Source: Wurfbainia villosa
Taxonomy: Eukaryota; Streptophyta; Magnoliopsida; Zingiberales; Zingiberaceae
Direction: 5' to 3'
Assembly (NCBI GenBank): GCA_025175895.1
Contig: CM045989.1
Span: 128,477,272 to 128,541,271 of the forward strand
Length of the DNA stretch: 64,000 bases
Within the stretch, counting starts at the first letter, position 1. Every line of letters starts with the position of its first letter. The notes under the pieces are model-generated. The model saw only the letters and a list, made by a program, of their open reading frames with translations. It had not been told where the DNA came from and made no database searches. Of this stretch, positions 44,706 to 55,930 are shown piece after piece. Made by a program: the position numbers and the translations under genes.

Positions 44706-46459
44706 TGTCGGCCACGGATCCGTACGAAGGTAAATAAAACAACATGTACGTGTTTAAAAACTTTAGATCTACTCTAGATCTACATGTTAAGAGTTTACCC
44801 TCGATGCGATGCCCTTCGCTTATCTCGCTCGTCCAAACGGTTTGGCGTAACTCGAGAGTGTCAAGTGTACACTCCTTTATTGGTATCCACACAAGCAATA
44901 GGTGGTGAAAAGCAACCTAGAGTGTGCTAGCACCCCTTGGAGGCTCACGGCAAGATGAGGAAGATTAGGGAGAAAAACTTGAGAAAGGAGCCAAGGAAGA
45001 AGATAATGAAGTTACACCAATTAACTTCACACAATCATAACCCCTTAATAGTAGTCATCCACTATAGGGAGTTACATGCATGCATGTAACTCCAAGGGCC
45101 AATGGTTCTTGGTCTCCCTCAAGAGGTGGTACCCCATGATGAGTCCATGATGATGTGGAATATCATCATTGGCCAGCCCCCATGCCAAGTCACCATGTCA
45201 TGGAAATTAGTCGAGTCAAAATTGACCATTCATCTTCCCTCTCAAGTCAAGTCAAACTTGACCTCTTATCTCCCATGGTTGATCAAATCCAACCATTTGA
45301 TTCAAGTCAATTTGATTTAATGAATCTCTATTCATTATTTTAAATTGACTCAATGAATCAAATCTAAATTAGACTCATTCAACACTTGAATCAAATTGAG
45401 TCTAACTCAATTAGTCTAATTTGGATTACTATTAATCCAATTAGGTTCATCACATGAACCTAATCCTCATGGTCCATCATATGAATCTAATTTCCATCTA
45501 ATTGTCATTTGTGTGTGACCCTATAGGTTCTTGTAACATTAGCAATGCTCCTAAATCGATTTAGGAACATAAGCAATGAGCGGTATCTAGCAACACATCA
45601 TTGCTACCCTAGTTAAAAGAATGTTGAGATCCAACATCACCTTTGTGACTACTAATTGTGACTCTTATAATATGTGACAATGTCCCTCTATCCTTGACAT
45701 CTAGATTGACCAACTGAGGCATTGACCGTGTCATCTCGGTACAATCTATATCCTGAACTCCAAGTAGACTCACTCTAATCAAATGAGCTAAATATCTCAT
45801 ATTGACTCATTTGGGCATGACCATGCACTTAGTGGTCTCACTCTATCAAGAATAACGATGTCACTCTCGTCATATAGGTGGGATATATTCCATCTACATC
45901 ACTCACATCCCTCCGCATAATTTGTTACATACCCAGTAATCGCCTTTATAGTCCACCCATTTACGGGTGACGTTTGACGAAGCCAAAGTATGCAACTCCT
46001 TATGTAGGGAACCATGGTGACTTCAGGTCTACGGACTAATAGTCACATGAAAAAGTATATGACACTCATATAACGATCCATGATACTTTCTCATGGTGGG
46101 TCATTTAGTATACATTCTCCAATGCATACCCATGTGTCAACTTGATATCACATATCCATGACTTGTGAGATCAAGTCATCGAGTTGACCTACATGCTAGT
46201 CTCTTTGCATTAACATTGTCCTTGAATGTTAATACTTGACTAGGAATGATTAAGAGTAGTGTTATCTATATCATCTCATTATCGATTCAACCAATCGATT
46301 GATATAGATAAGAACCTTCTACTCAAGAATGTTATTATACTTAGTTATTTGACACCAATACAAGTAAATATAATAACCATGCTTTTATAAATAGGAATAT
46401 GTTATAACAAAGTTCATACAACAATCATCACATGATTGGCTCTAGGGCTTTCACTAACA
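44706..46459 (-). repeat. 3' LTR of D
   Basis: Begins in element sense TGTTAGTGAAAGCCC at 46459, just after the polypurine tract. The inner end is taken as TGTCGGCC at 44706 because preceding sequence belongs to G. No second full copy in the window confirms the far end. Confidence 0.65.
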
Positions 46460-46475
46460 ATCTCCCACTAGCACT
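46460..46475 (-). other. Polypurine tract of D
   Basis: Minus strand GTGCTAGTGGGAGAT beside the LTR. Confidence 0.8.
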
Positions 46476-46489
46476 AGTGTCAATCACTG

Positions 46490-49340
46490 TAGTATCTAAT
46501 ACCCAATGACCTAGTGTGACCATCCTATTTTTTCTGTGTCAAAGCCTTGGTCAAGGGATCTGCGATGTTAGCCTCTGTGGGTACTCAACAAATCTTCACA
46601 TCTCCTCTATTGATAATCTCTCGAATGAGATGGAAGCTCCGTAGTATGTGTTTGGTCCGTTGGTGTGAGCAAGGTTCCTTAGCCTACGCAATCGCTCCAT
46701 TGTTGTCACAATAGAGCTCTATAGGATCTGCTATGCTAGGAACCACCCCAAGCTCAGTAATGAACTTGCGGATCCAAACTGCCTCCTTTGCTGCCTCTGA
46801 TGCAACAATATACTCGACCTCTATTGTAAAATCAACAACTGTGTCCTGCTTCGAACTCTTCCAGCTCACAACGCCACCATTCAAGAAAAACATAAACCCT
46901 GACTGCGATCTATAATCATCCTGGTCAGTTTGGAAGCTGGCATCGCTATAACCCTTTACAGCTAGCTCCTCATCGCCTTCAAATATCAAGAAATATTCTT
47001 TAGTCCTTCTCAAGTACTTAAGAATATTCTTGACTGCTATCCAGTGACGCTCACCTGGATCTGACTGGTATCTACTCGTCATGCTCAAAGCACACGAGAC
47101 ATCAGGACGAGTACATAGCATGGCGTACATGATAGATCCTATTGTCGATACATAAGGGATGTTATCCATGGGGTCTCTCTCCTCTCTAGAAGAGGGACTT
47201 TGAGTCTTCCAAAGACTCAAACCATGTGACATCGGCAGAAGTCCCTTCTTGGAATTCTGCATGGCAAACTGTAGTAATACCGTGTCAATATATGTACTCT
47301 GACTTAGGCCAAGAAATCTCTTAGATCTATCTCTATATATCTTGATGCCTAGAATACAGGCTGCTTCACCTAAGTCCTTCATTGAGAAGCACGTCCCCAG
47401 CCAAGTCTTCACAGACTGTATCGAAGGGATGTCATTCCCAATGAGTAGTATGTCATCCACATACAATACAAGGAAGACAACTGTGTTTCCATTAACTCTC
47501 TTGTAGACACAGTGTTTATCTTCATTCTTGATGAAATCAAACTGTTTGATCGCATCATTGAATCAAAGATTCCAGCTTCGAGAAGCTTTATTTATCCCAT
47601 AAATGGACCTTTACAGCTTGCATACCTTCCCAGTATGCTATGGATCTACAAAACTCTCAAGTTGTGTCATATACACATCCTCGAGTAAGTTTCCATTCAG
47701 AAATGTGGTTTTGACATCCATCTGCCAGATCTCATAATCGTGGTATGCTACAATAGCAAGCATGATCCGAATGGACTTAAACATCACCACTGGAGAAAAG
47801 GTTTCATCATAGTCAATACCATAAATTTGCTTGAAACCTTTAGCCACCAATCAATTCTTATAGGTATGCATAAGTCCATTCATGTTAGTCTTTCTCTTAA
47901 AGACCCACTTACATCCAATGGGTTTGACGCCTTCAGGTGGATCAACCAAAGTCCATACTTGGTTAGTGTACATGGATTCCATCTCGAATCTCATGGCCTC
48001 TAGCCATTTCTCAGAATCTTGGCTCATCATAGCTTCCTGATAGGAGGTAGGCTCATTCTCAATTAGCATAACGTGATTATGGTCAGACAAGAGAAATGAG
48101 TATCTCTCAGGCTGACGACGTACCCTATCAGACCTATGAGAGGTAGGTGTACCTGAACAGGTTGTTGTTCCACAACTCTTTGTGCATCAATCTCATCCCC
48201 CATAACACTTTGTGGTTCCTGTTCAACCTCCATCAAGGCCTCAGTGCTATGGTCCTTATCTTGAATTTCTTCAAGATCGAACGTACTCCCACTAGTTTTT
48301 CTAGAAACAAAATTCCTTTTTTGAAATACCCCAGTCTTTGCCACAAACACTTTATGCTGACTGGGAATGTAGAAGTAATATCCCTTCGTTTCCTTGGGAT
48401 ATCCAACAAAATAGCACTTATCAGATTTGGGTCCCAGTTTGTCTAAGACTTGACGTCGAACGTAAGTCTAACAACCCCAAATCCTCATGAAAGACATCTT
48501 AGGATTTTTCCCTGTCCATATCGTATATAGTGTCTTTATCACAGCCTTGGATGGTACACTGTTAAGTGTGAAGGCTGTTGTGTCTAGAGCATATCCCCAA
48601 AAGGATATAGGAAGATCTGTGTGACTCATCATAGATCGTACCATATCTAATAGGGTACGATTCCTCCTTTCAGATACACCATTCCACTGTGGTGTTCCAA
48701 GAGGAGTGAGTTGGGATAGAATCCCACACTCTGCTAGATAGTCACGAAACTCATGGCTAAGGTATTCACCACCTCGATCTGATCGAAGTATCTTAATACT
48801 CTTGCCAAAATGGTTTTGTACTTCATTCTTGAATTCTTTGAACTTTTTAAGGGATTCCGACTTATGTGTCATCAGATACACATAACTATATCTGCTGATG
48901 TCATCAGTAAATGTAATGAAGTACCTGTAAACACCTCTTGCAGCAAAATTGAAAGGGTCACATACATCACTATGTATAAGTCCTAACAAGTCTATTGCTC
49001 TCTTGCTGTGTCCACTAAAGGGAGTCTTGGTCATCTTGCCTAGAAGGCAAGACTCACATGTCTCATATGATTCAAAATCAAATGAGTCCAGCAGCCCATC
49101 CTTATGAAGCTAGGATAAGCGACTCTCATTTATGTGACCTAAGTGACAATGCCAGAGATAGGTTTGGTTCAACTCATTTGACTTGAACCTTTTGGTACTT
49201 ATGTTATAGATGAGGCTCTCTAAGTCTAGAATGTAGAGTCCATTCATTAGGGGTGCACTACAATAGAACATATCATTTAAATAAACTGAACAACATTTGT
49301 TCTTTATTATAAATGAAAAACCTTTCTTGTCCAAAAAAGA
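46490..49340 (-). pseudogene. pol of element D (integrase, reverse transcriptase, RNase H), frameshifted
   Basis: Read leftwards. The integrase zinc region (LWHCHLGHIN) is near 49140-49330. The integrase core is open over 188 codons (48468-49034) with HSDVCDP, FTDDISRYS, SDRGGEY and the Glu of SERRNRT; GTPQQNG is altered to GTPQWNG. The linker is 48063-48350. The first part of reverse transcriptase is in two frames (47638-48090) with catalytic Asp in WQMDVKT. After a break near 47500-47640, the YVDDILL motif opens a 260-codon frame (46684-47466) that includes the connection and most of RNase H (GYSDAS, VEYIVAS, LYCDNNGA). The last part (ADPLTKAL) lies at about 46530-46560 after a stop. At least four frame breaks. 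Non-functional. Confidence 0.9.
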
Positions 49341-49343
49341 AAC

Positions 49344-50438
49344 TTAAATTAAGTTCTTAGTCAAAGCAGGCACATAACAACATTCATCTAATTCTAGTAC
49401 AAGGCCAGAGGGCAAAGATAGAAAATAAGTTCCTACAGCAACAGCAGCAACCCTTGCTCCATTGTCTACTCGTAGGTCCACCTCGCCCTTCGTCAATGCC
49501 CTGCTATTTCTCAGCGCCTGCACATTGGTACAAATTTGAGATGCACATCCGATATCTAATACCCATGATGAAGAAATAGATAGATTGAATTCTATAACAT
49601 TTATACCTGAAGTAGAAGTCTCACTTCTCTTCTTCTTAAGATCTTCCAGGTATGCTTTGCAGTTACGCTTCCAGTATCCAGCTTCCTTAAAGTGGAAGAA
49701 AGTCCCTTCCTTGGTCACCCCTCCTTTTAGTTTAAGTGCTTTGCTTTTTCCCTTGGCTTGGGACTTTCCCTTACCTTTAGGCTTGCCCTTGCCTTTCTTC
49801 TTTTGCACCATCAAATAGGAGTCAGGTTTTTCCTTCTTAAAGTTGAGCTCAGCAGTTCTCAACATGCTAAGCATCTCAGGTAGTGGCTTATCAATTTCAT
49901 TCATGTTGTAATTCATGAAAAATTGATTGTAGCTTTGTGGAAAAGATTGCAAGATCAAGTCAGTGGCCAACTCTTGGCCAAATGGGAATCCCAACCTCTG
50001 TAGGTTCTTTATGTACCCGATCATCTTAAGTACATATGCCCCTACGGGAGTCCCATCTTCCATCTTGGACTGAAACAGTGCCTTAGAGATCTCATATCTC
50101 TCGTGCCTTGTTTGTCCTTGATACAGTTGACGAAGATGTTCAACCATATCAAAAGCATTCATGAACTCGTGTTGCTTCTGAAGCTTAGAGTTCATGGTCG
50201 CGAGCATGAGGCTTGACACATCTAATGCATCATCTTGATGCTTCTTGTAAGCATCTCGGTCAGCTCGCGAGGTAGTGGCAGGAGGTGCCTCCGGAATGGG
50301 CTGCTCCAGAACATACAGTTTTCTTTCTTAGGTGAGAACGATTCTCAGATTCCTATACCAGTCCAGGAAACTAGCTCCATTGAGTTTGTCCTTCTCAAGG
50401 ATAGAATGCAGGGAGAGAGTGTTAGTGTTTGTCGACAT
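49344..50438 (-). pseudogene. gag and protease of element D, one early stop
   Basis: ATG at 50438 opens a typical copia Gag N-terminus (LEKDKLNGASFLDWYRNLR). A TAA interrupts it at about codon 37, and the frame then stays open for 291 codons from 50219. The capsid domain is about 49870-50219. A Lys/Gly-rich linker (about 49730-49810) is followed by a zinc-knuckle position where the first two Cys are Phe and the last C remains (FHFKEAGYWKRNC), so metal binding is lost. The protease motif reads WVLDIGCASQIC, with D-I-G instead of D-T-G/D-S-G. The frame ends at 49344 before the integrase zinc domain. Confidence 0.87.
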
Positions 50439-50635
50439 GGTAATCTATAACATACACAATGCAGAAAATTAATATCATATTCCATTTATCATTTAATTAG
50501 GACTTTAATCAAATGATGCTCCCACTGAATTATAGGACTTTGGTAGAATCGAGTCATGGATGTGATCAAACCACATTACTAGATTCATACAAACTAGATA
50601 TAATTCTTGCGGGACAAGATCCACATCATACTACG

Positions 50636-50790
50636 CTTGAGTTAGCTTTGGCTAAATCGCCCAAGACTTAGTATGATCGGTAGGTAACAAATTACCAATT
50701 ACATCTCTATGCAACTCTTATTTATAGGATCAAGATCCACATTTCCAAAAGACCTTGAGTTAGCTTTGGCTAAATCTCCCAAGATTTAGT
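50636..50790 (-). repeat. Duplicated hairpin unit in leader of D
   Basis: TTGAGTTAGCTTTGGCTAAA followed by TCKCCCAAGAYTTAGT, at about 50638 and 50753. It includes the inverted repeat CTAAATC/GATTTAG around six bases; in the first copy one pair becomes G-U in the element-sense RNA. Confidence 0.75.
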
Positions 50791-51107
50791 GTAAATGCGA
50801 TCTTATCTTATCTTTCCAACGGTTGGAATATGCCTATAGTTTTACTCGATCCAATTGAGTTAACTAGTTTTACTCAATATAATTGAGCTTATTCTCACCC
50901 AAGCCATGATAGGAGGGACCAAGATTGTCCCTCTGCACCCTACCAAGATAATATACGTTGCTCTGCTTTGGCAGATTCAACAACAACAAATGATCAAGGT
51001 AGTGATGGGTATCAAAACTTGGTAGGCATTTTCGAGTTGATTCGATAAAGATCTAATCTAATTGTGAATGTGTATTATATACGCATTAAGGTCTTTATTA
51101 CTTTACA

Positions 51108-51200
51108 CTAGCATGCATCACATACATACAAAAAATTATACTAGCATGCATCATATACATACAAGCAAAATATTCTAGCATGCATCACATACATACAAGC
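51108..51200. repeat. Three tandem repeats of about 36 bp
   Basis: Units beginning CTAGCATGCATCACATACAT (second unit CATCATATAC), directly left of the AT microsatellite. Confidence 0.8.
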
Positions 51201-51203
51201 AAA

Positions 51204-51208
<5 letters not shown>

Positions 51209-51251
<43 letters not shown>
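51209..51251. repeat. (AT)n microsatellite
   Basis: About 21 uninterrupted AT dinucleotides. Confidence 0.95.
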
Positions 51252-51254
<3 letters not shown>

Positions 51255-52046
51255 TGTGATGAGGTCATGGCCCTACTTCGATCTTCTCAAGCCAATGAGA
51301 AGATCGGACGATCAACCTACGGTTACCGGCTTCTCTAAGCGCCTCCTTTGACTGCCATGTGTCGTCGGCACCCTTCTCGTAACTCCGTCTACTAGTGGAC
51401 CTTCCACCGCTCCATTTTGTACATTACAAACATGAAACTCGAGTTACATTTTAGTCTAAAACTATTTACAACTGGAATATTAAATGAAGAGGCATGACGC
51501 GCAAATCGCATACCATATACAACATGCACAACCACAAAAATGACGCGCAAGCCATTTTATGAATTACAACACATTTATCCAATCACATTGGGGTTCTTGG
51601 GCCATGACCATCACAGAATTATACATAATTATAAATTATGTATTTTAAAAAAAGTTCTATAATTTTTCCTTTTTTTTTCAATTTTATGAGTCACATCTCT
51701 GTAACGGTCCCGCTAAGCGATTTCCGGGCGCGATCACTGGACAATGCCCCTTTCGGGGTTAGGGGCAGTGCCCCTACTCACAAAATGAACTTTGCGAGTG
51801 TCCCATCTTGATCTTACAGAGACTTAAGTTACTATCCCAAAAACCTAAAGCAAGAACTCGCCGTTTCAGAGAGTTTTTCCTCAGTGGTTGAAGCTTACAA
51901 GTGTTCCAACACTTGTTGCTTTGACTCTTCGAGAAAAATACCCAAAAATTCTATAAAAATAGGAAATTTATAGAAACTTACAGATCTGTAATTTTTATAT
52001 CTAATATAAAAACTATAAAATTAAAACACATACATGCTTCGCACGT

Positions 52047-52059
52047 GGCTCTAATACCA
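52047..52059 (-). other. Primer-binding site of D
   Basis: Minus strand TGGTATTAGAGCC, one mismatch from the tRNA-Met type site. Confidence 0.75.
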
Positions 52060-52087
52060 CTGTAGTGAAGGTTTTCCCGGAACCGAA

Positions 52088-52099
52088 GCTCTGATACCA
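52088..52099 (-). other. Second primer-binding site, belonging to the F-type LTR
   Basis: Minus strand TGGTATCAGAGC. Before E inserted it lay two bases from the F LTR end (CTTCA, now at 60933). Only about 25 bases separate it from the remnant end of D. Confidence 0.7.
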
Positions 52100-53029
52100 C
52101 TTGTGTAGGGATGTATACTTAAAAGTCTATTTTTTTGTATGAACATCTTTATTTTGAAATAAGAATCACATGATCATTGTTTGCATATTTTTATGGTTAT
52201 GCAATATTGTCTAATACGTTACATTGTAGATAACATGGTGTGTGGTGTCACACGGGAGATCATGTTATCGGCTCCTTGTAAAGTATAAGTAAAGACTCAC
52301 AACCAAGATGACTTTGGACAAACCATCGGAATGGTTGTAGTGTGATTTGGTATTGGTTTGTCTTGATCATAGAATCACACTAGTGCACTTTGTGTGTATT
52401 GAGCAGGACCAACAAAGAGGTGATTCGATTTATTGCTGACTACATAATCAAATCGGACCTCAGATATTATTTAGTACATGCTCTTAATCCCGATATAATA
52501 ACGGGCACATATACTTGGTACTCATCTCTTTGATTTACCAATGGGCGAGATTTATAGATTAAATCGATAGACTCGGTAAGTTGGGAGATGATATTATTTA
52601 TATGGTGTGCCGTTGATTATAGGAGGAAACCTTGTCCTATATATTAGGATGATGATGTCCCCTTGAGGAGCTCATAAGGTTCATCATGTAAACCCTGCAG
52701 GTGGACTTGGTCCGGCATGATGAAAAGGTTGAGTGGTACTACTCAAGGAGTTAGATGTTGATTAATTAATGGTTAGTAAATTAATTAATCGACGGACATT
52801 CGAGATCTTAAACACGGGGAGAAAATGTACAAATAATATATGGAGCCCATATTATCATATGGGGGTTGGTGAGGTAGATCAATGATGGACCTTTAGTGGA
52901 TTGGATCATCATTAGTGGATCGGACTTTATGTGGGCTTGATCCATGGGTGGCCAAGACCCAACTCCTCCTCATGGTCCCTAATGTAGCCTATTAACACCT
53001 CATGATGCTTAGATCCAAAGGATAGAAAC

Positions 53030-53165
53030 AAATCTCGAGATCCAAAGGTAGAGATTAAATCTCTAGATCCGACGGTTGAGATTAAAACTCTAGATCCGAC
53101 GGTTGAGATTAAAACTCTAGATCCGACGGTTGAGATTAAATCCCTAGAACCAATGGATGAGATTA
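53030..53165 (+). repeat. 27-bp minisatellite in 5' LTR of E, 5 units
   Basis: Three central units are identical (CTCTAGATCCGACGGTTGAG core). The 3' LTR (59945-60063) has four units in all. Confidence 0.88.
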
Positions 53166-53187
53166 ATTCATGGCTTATCCCTAACTC

Positions 53188-53195
53188 TATAAAAG
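53188..53195 (+). promoter_or_regulatory. TATA box in 5' LTR of E
   Basis: TATAAAAG about 25 bp after the last 27-bp unit; this is the LTR that would drive the genomic RNA. Confidence 0.6.
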
Positions 53196-54034
53196 GATGG
53201 CATGGAGTTGGCGTGGAGAACAATTGAAGAGAGCTAGGGTTTTTGGAGTTGGCGGCAAGGTTAGGAATTAGGGTTTGGAGCTTGGGCGGCACCTATTAAG
53301 GAAAGTCTTTCCTTAGTTGTTCTTCTTCCCCAAGCTGCCGGCGCCCATCTTCTTCCTTCCAGACCTTGGCCAGCATCCAAAACAAGCCTTCTCCTTCTCC
53401 TTGGCCGGTGGAACAAAGGTTTAGGGTCTTCCCTTGGAGCTTTTGGCCGGCCACACCCAAAACTCCTTCTCTTTCCTTCTTTTGTTGGCCGGCGGCAAGG
53501 ATACTCCTTGCTTCTTGTTGGCTGGTTTTAGGGAGGTAAATATCCTTGTTTCTATTCTTTCTCTTGCTTTGGAAGAGCAAGGAAGGAAGTGTTGCGATCT
53601 AGGAGCTTCAACTTTTGGTGGATCGTCGCCCACACGACGTCCAAAAGGAGGAAGGTCATACATTAGAAGACTAGGAGGTATACCTATTCTTCTTTCTCAT
53701 TTATTCATTGCTTGTATTTATTTTTGATTTATGAGCATGTTATATTTCTGTAAATGGCTAAATAATACTTGGATCCCGAGTATAAACACAAAAACCGGCG
53801 ATCCGGACATCGTCTATTCCGCGGCTACTCGTAGAATAGAGGATGGTCGCTTGAACAACTAGTTTGTTCAAGTGACCTCTCTAAATGAATAGCACGACGA
53901 TGACTTGGTTGCTTTGGGAATCCCTTTTGTCTAGGATTAAATTTTTAATCCAGGGACATCGAAGGGATCACCATGGTCCAGCAACCGAGGCGAAGGGGAA
54001 GCGAAGTTTCCCCTCATGGATCAACCCTTACATT

Positions 54035-54047
54035 TGGTATCAGAGCC
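54035..54047 (+). other. Primer-binding site of E
   Basis: TGGTATCAGAGCC, two bases after the LTR. Confidence 0.92.
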
Positions 54048-55095
54048 AAGGTTTCCGGTTTTGTGTGTTTAGGATTCGGTTAATTTTTATGCACTTTTTC
54101 ATATATTAAATGTGTCGGATAATAGTAGGATATGCGTAGTTTAACTCTTTGGTTGCAGGCATAAGATCTGACTATTATGGCATGTGTGTGTATGTGATTT
54201 TATGTGTGTAAATGTTTATTTTGTTGAATCCTCGGGGTTGACGAGGCTAGTATTTAGATTTTGTAAATTAAATACGGCATTGTTTAGCCACTCTTTATTT
54301 TATTTTACTTTCGATCTAGATTTCATGTACACTCCCTCGTGGAGTATAGGATCGATGGATGTAAATTAAAATAGGATTTAGTCTCGGCTCGGATCTCCGG
54401 ATGGCTCGTACATGGCGTAGGAGGAGCGGACGAGATGGTGATGCGACGGGAGTCATATTGAAGACAAAAGCCATAATAGTTGGAAAATAATTTATTTTTC
54501 ATATTTATAGTTTTTTGTTAGATATGCATGTCGTAGGCTAGGAAAATTCCTCAATTTTAAATTACTAAGTGGGAGAGGGATATTTTTATAAATTCTCGCG
54601 GCCTCCATTACAATTTGACAAGTGATGCAAACAAACTTGCGCGTCGGCTCCGAGTGCCTTCCTCCCCATCGGATGGGTTTATTTGCGGATCACAAGGTCG
54701 AATATGGTTATAGGAAATTATCAAGGAGCGTGTGTACTTGCCCATCGTAAGGCACATAACCCAAGATAATTACCTTGGTATCGAGTAATGGTGAACACTT
54801 AGATACAAATATAAGTATCCTCCCCATCGGAGTCACTGCCTTTATTTGTAGGGCCAAAGAGGAACCAACTATTAATTTTACTTGTCAAAAAGTTAGGTTG
54901 ACAAGATAGTAAAATTAATGGCTAAAAACATCCTCTTACAAATGTAGAATTCGTATACGTCCACACTATCGTGGCATACGATATTCTCAGTGTTTTGAGG
55001 TGTTGGTTGATTTTAAAAATTTTATTGTTTGAGGAATCAATAATTTTTTGAAATCTAATGTTTTGATTTATGTGATTCTTAGGTTTTCTTTCAAA
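54048..55095 (+). other. Structured untranslated leader of E
   Basis: Non-coding, about 1.05 kb. Stem-loops at 54230-54246 (CCTCG/CGAGG), 54331-54345 (ACTCC/GGAGT) and 54872-54918 (10+7 bp helix with a bulge). An upstream in-frame ATG at 55048 would add 16 codons to gag; I prefer 55096 because A, B and I align there. Confidence 0.75.
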
Positions 55096-55930
55096 ATGAC
55101 TTTCAACCCACTTGCTGTGATACTGAAAGAGAACAAACTTACTGGACCCAACTATGTAGATTGGAAGAGGAATCTAGATATTGTCTTGACTGCTGAGGAA
55201 TACAAATATGTACTCCTCGAAGAGGGCCCTCCCAAGCCTGCAGATAATTCTGGGGAAAAGGAGAGAGAGAGCTATAGGAAGTGGAACAAGGCCGATGAGA
55301 TGGCACGGTGTTACATTTTGGCATCTATGTCAAATGTACTCCAACATCAGCATCAAGCCATGCCCTTGCCTATGAGATGATGCTCAATCTCAAGGAGCGG
55401 ACACCAAAATCAGTGCGAGGCAAGAAGCCATGAGAAACTTGATGGCGGCCACCATGATCGAGGAACACCCATGAGGGATCATGTTCTCAAGATGATGGCT
55501 CATTTGAATGAGTGGAGGTCCTAGGAGCTGAGATCGATGGGGAAACCCAGTCGATATCATACTCCGATCTCTGCCTAGGAGTTTTGGCGATTCGCCTCAA
55601 CTACAACATGAACAAGAGGTTGTATTCATTGGCGGAACTTCTGACAGAACTCCAGGCGACAGAGGGACTATTTCGTCAGAGTGCTCAGGCGCATGCTGTG
55701 ATGACCCAAAAGGTTTCTGCTTCTAAACCGAAAGGCAAGAAGAAGAAGAAACAAATCGGGGCAAAGGCGATGGGAAGTACTCGGGAGGCGGTGAAGAAGT
55801 GAAGGCAAGTGCTTCACTTGTAAGCGGCATCGACACTGGAAGAAGGATCGCCCCAACCGCAAGAACAAAGGTATATCTTTTGGTCTAGTCGTTGAAACAT
55901 GTTTAAGCGGTGTTATCTGCGGCTTTGGTG
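55096..55930 (+). pseudogene. gag of element E, frame broken by small indels
   Basis: Gag begins MTFNPL at 55096 and stays open for 94 codons to about 55380, covering the N-terminal capsid part (ending LQHQHQAM). From 55360 to 55990 the alignment with I shows more than ten deletions of 1-8 nt that scatter the frame. One fragment (55512-55802) still reads the NYNMNKRLYSLAELL segment and Lys-rich tail. The zinc-knuckle cysteines are lost to the indels near 55810-55850. The protease motif near 55925 is frameshifted. Confidence 0.85.

Larger units (their letters stand above)
50439..52046 (-). other. Untranslated leader of element D with repeats
   Basis: About 1.6 kb without coding signal. It contains two copies of a 33-bp unit (50638 and 50753), three tandem units around CTAGCATGCATCACATACAT (51108-51200), an AT dinucleotide run, and GC-richer sequence at 51265-51430 and 51690-51790. 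Confidence 0.7.
44706..52061 (-). mobile_element. Ty1/copia LTR retrotransposon D, 5' LTR almost entirely lost
   Basis: Minus-strand element from a family different from A/B/E and from C. In element sense: primer-binding site (52059-52047), leader, gag (start 50438), pol down to about 46490, polypurine tract (46460-46475), and a 3' LTR of about 1.75 kb (46459 to about 44706). To the right of the primer site only a few bases of its own LTR end (CACTACA, element sense) remain before unrelated sequence with a second primer site. No target-site duplication can be paired. The left boundary is placed where similarity to the G LTR ends, to within some 10 bp. Confidence 0.82.
52104..54032 (+). repeat. 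5' LTR of E
   Basis: 1,929 bp, TGTAGGGATGTATACTT...ACCCTTACA. It has five minisatellite units (about 53030-53165) and TATAAAAG at 53188-53195. Confidence 0.95.

Noticed and set aside
52927..53292. Possible tandem-repeat protein on the minus strand in E's LTR
   Set aside because: Again the minisatellite, read on the other strand.
55048..55095. Upstream in-frame ATG as the start of gag in E
   Set aside because: The relatives align at ATG 55096; the extra 16 codons overlap leader sequence conserved as non-coding in B and I.
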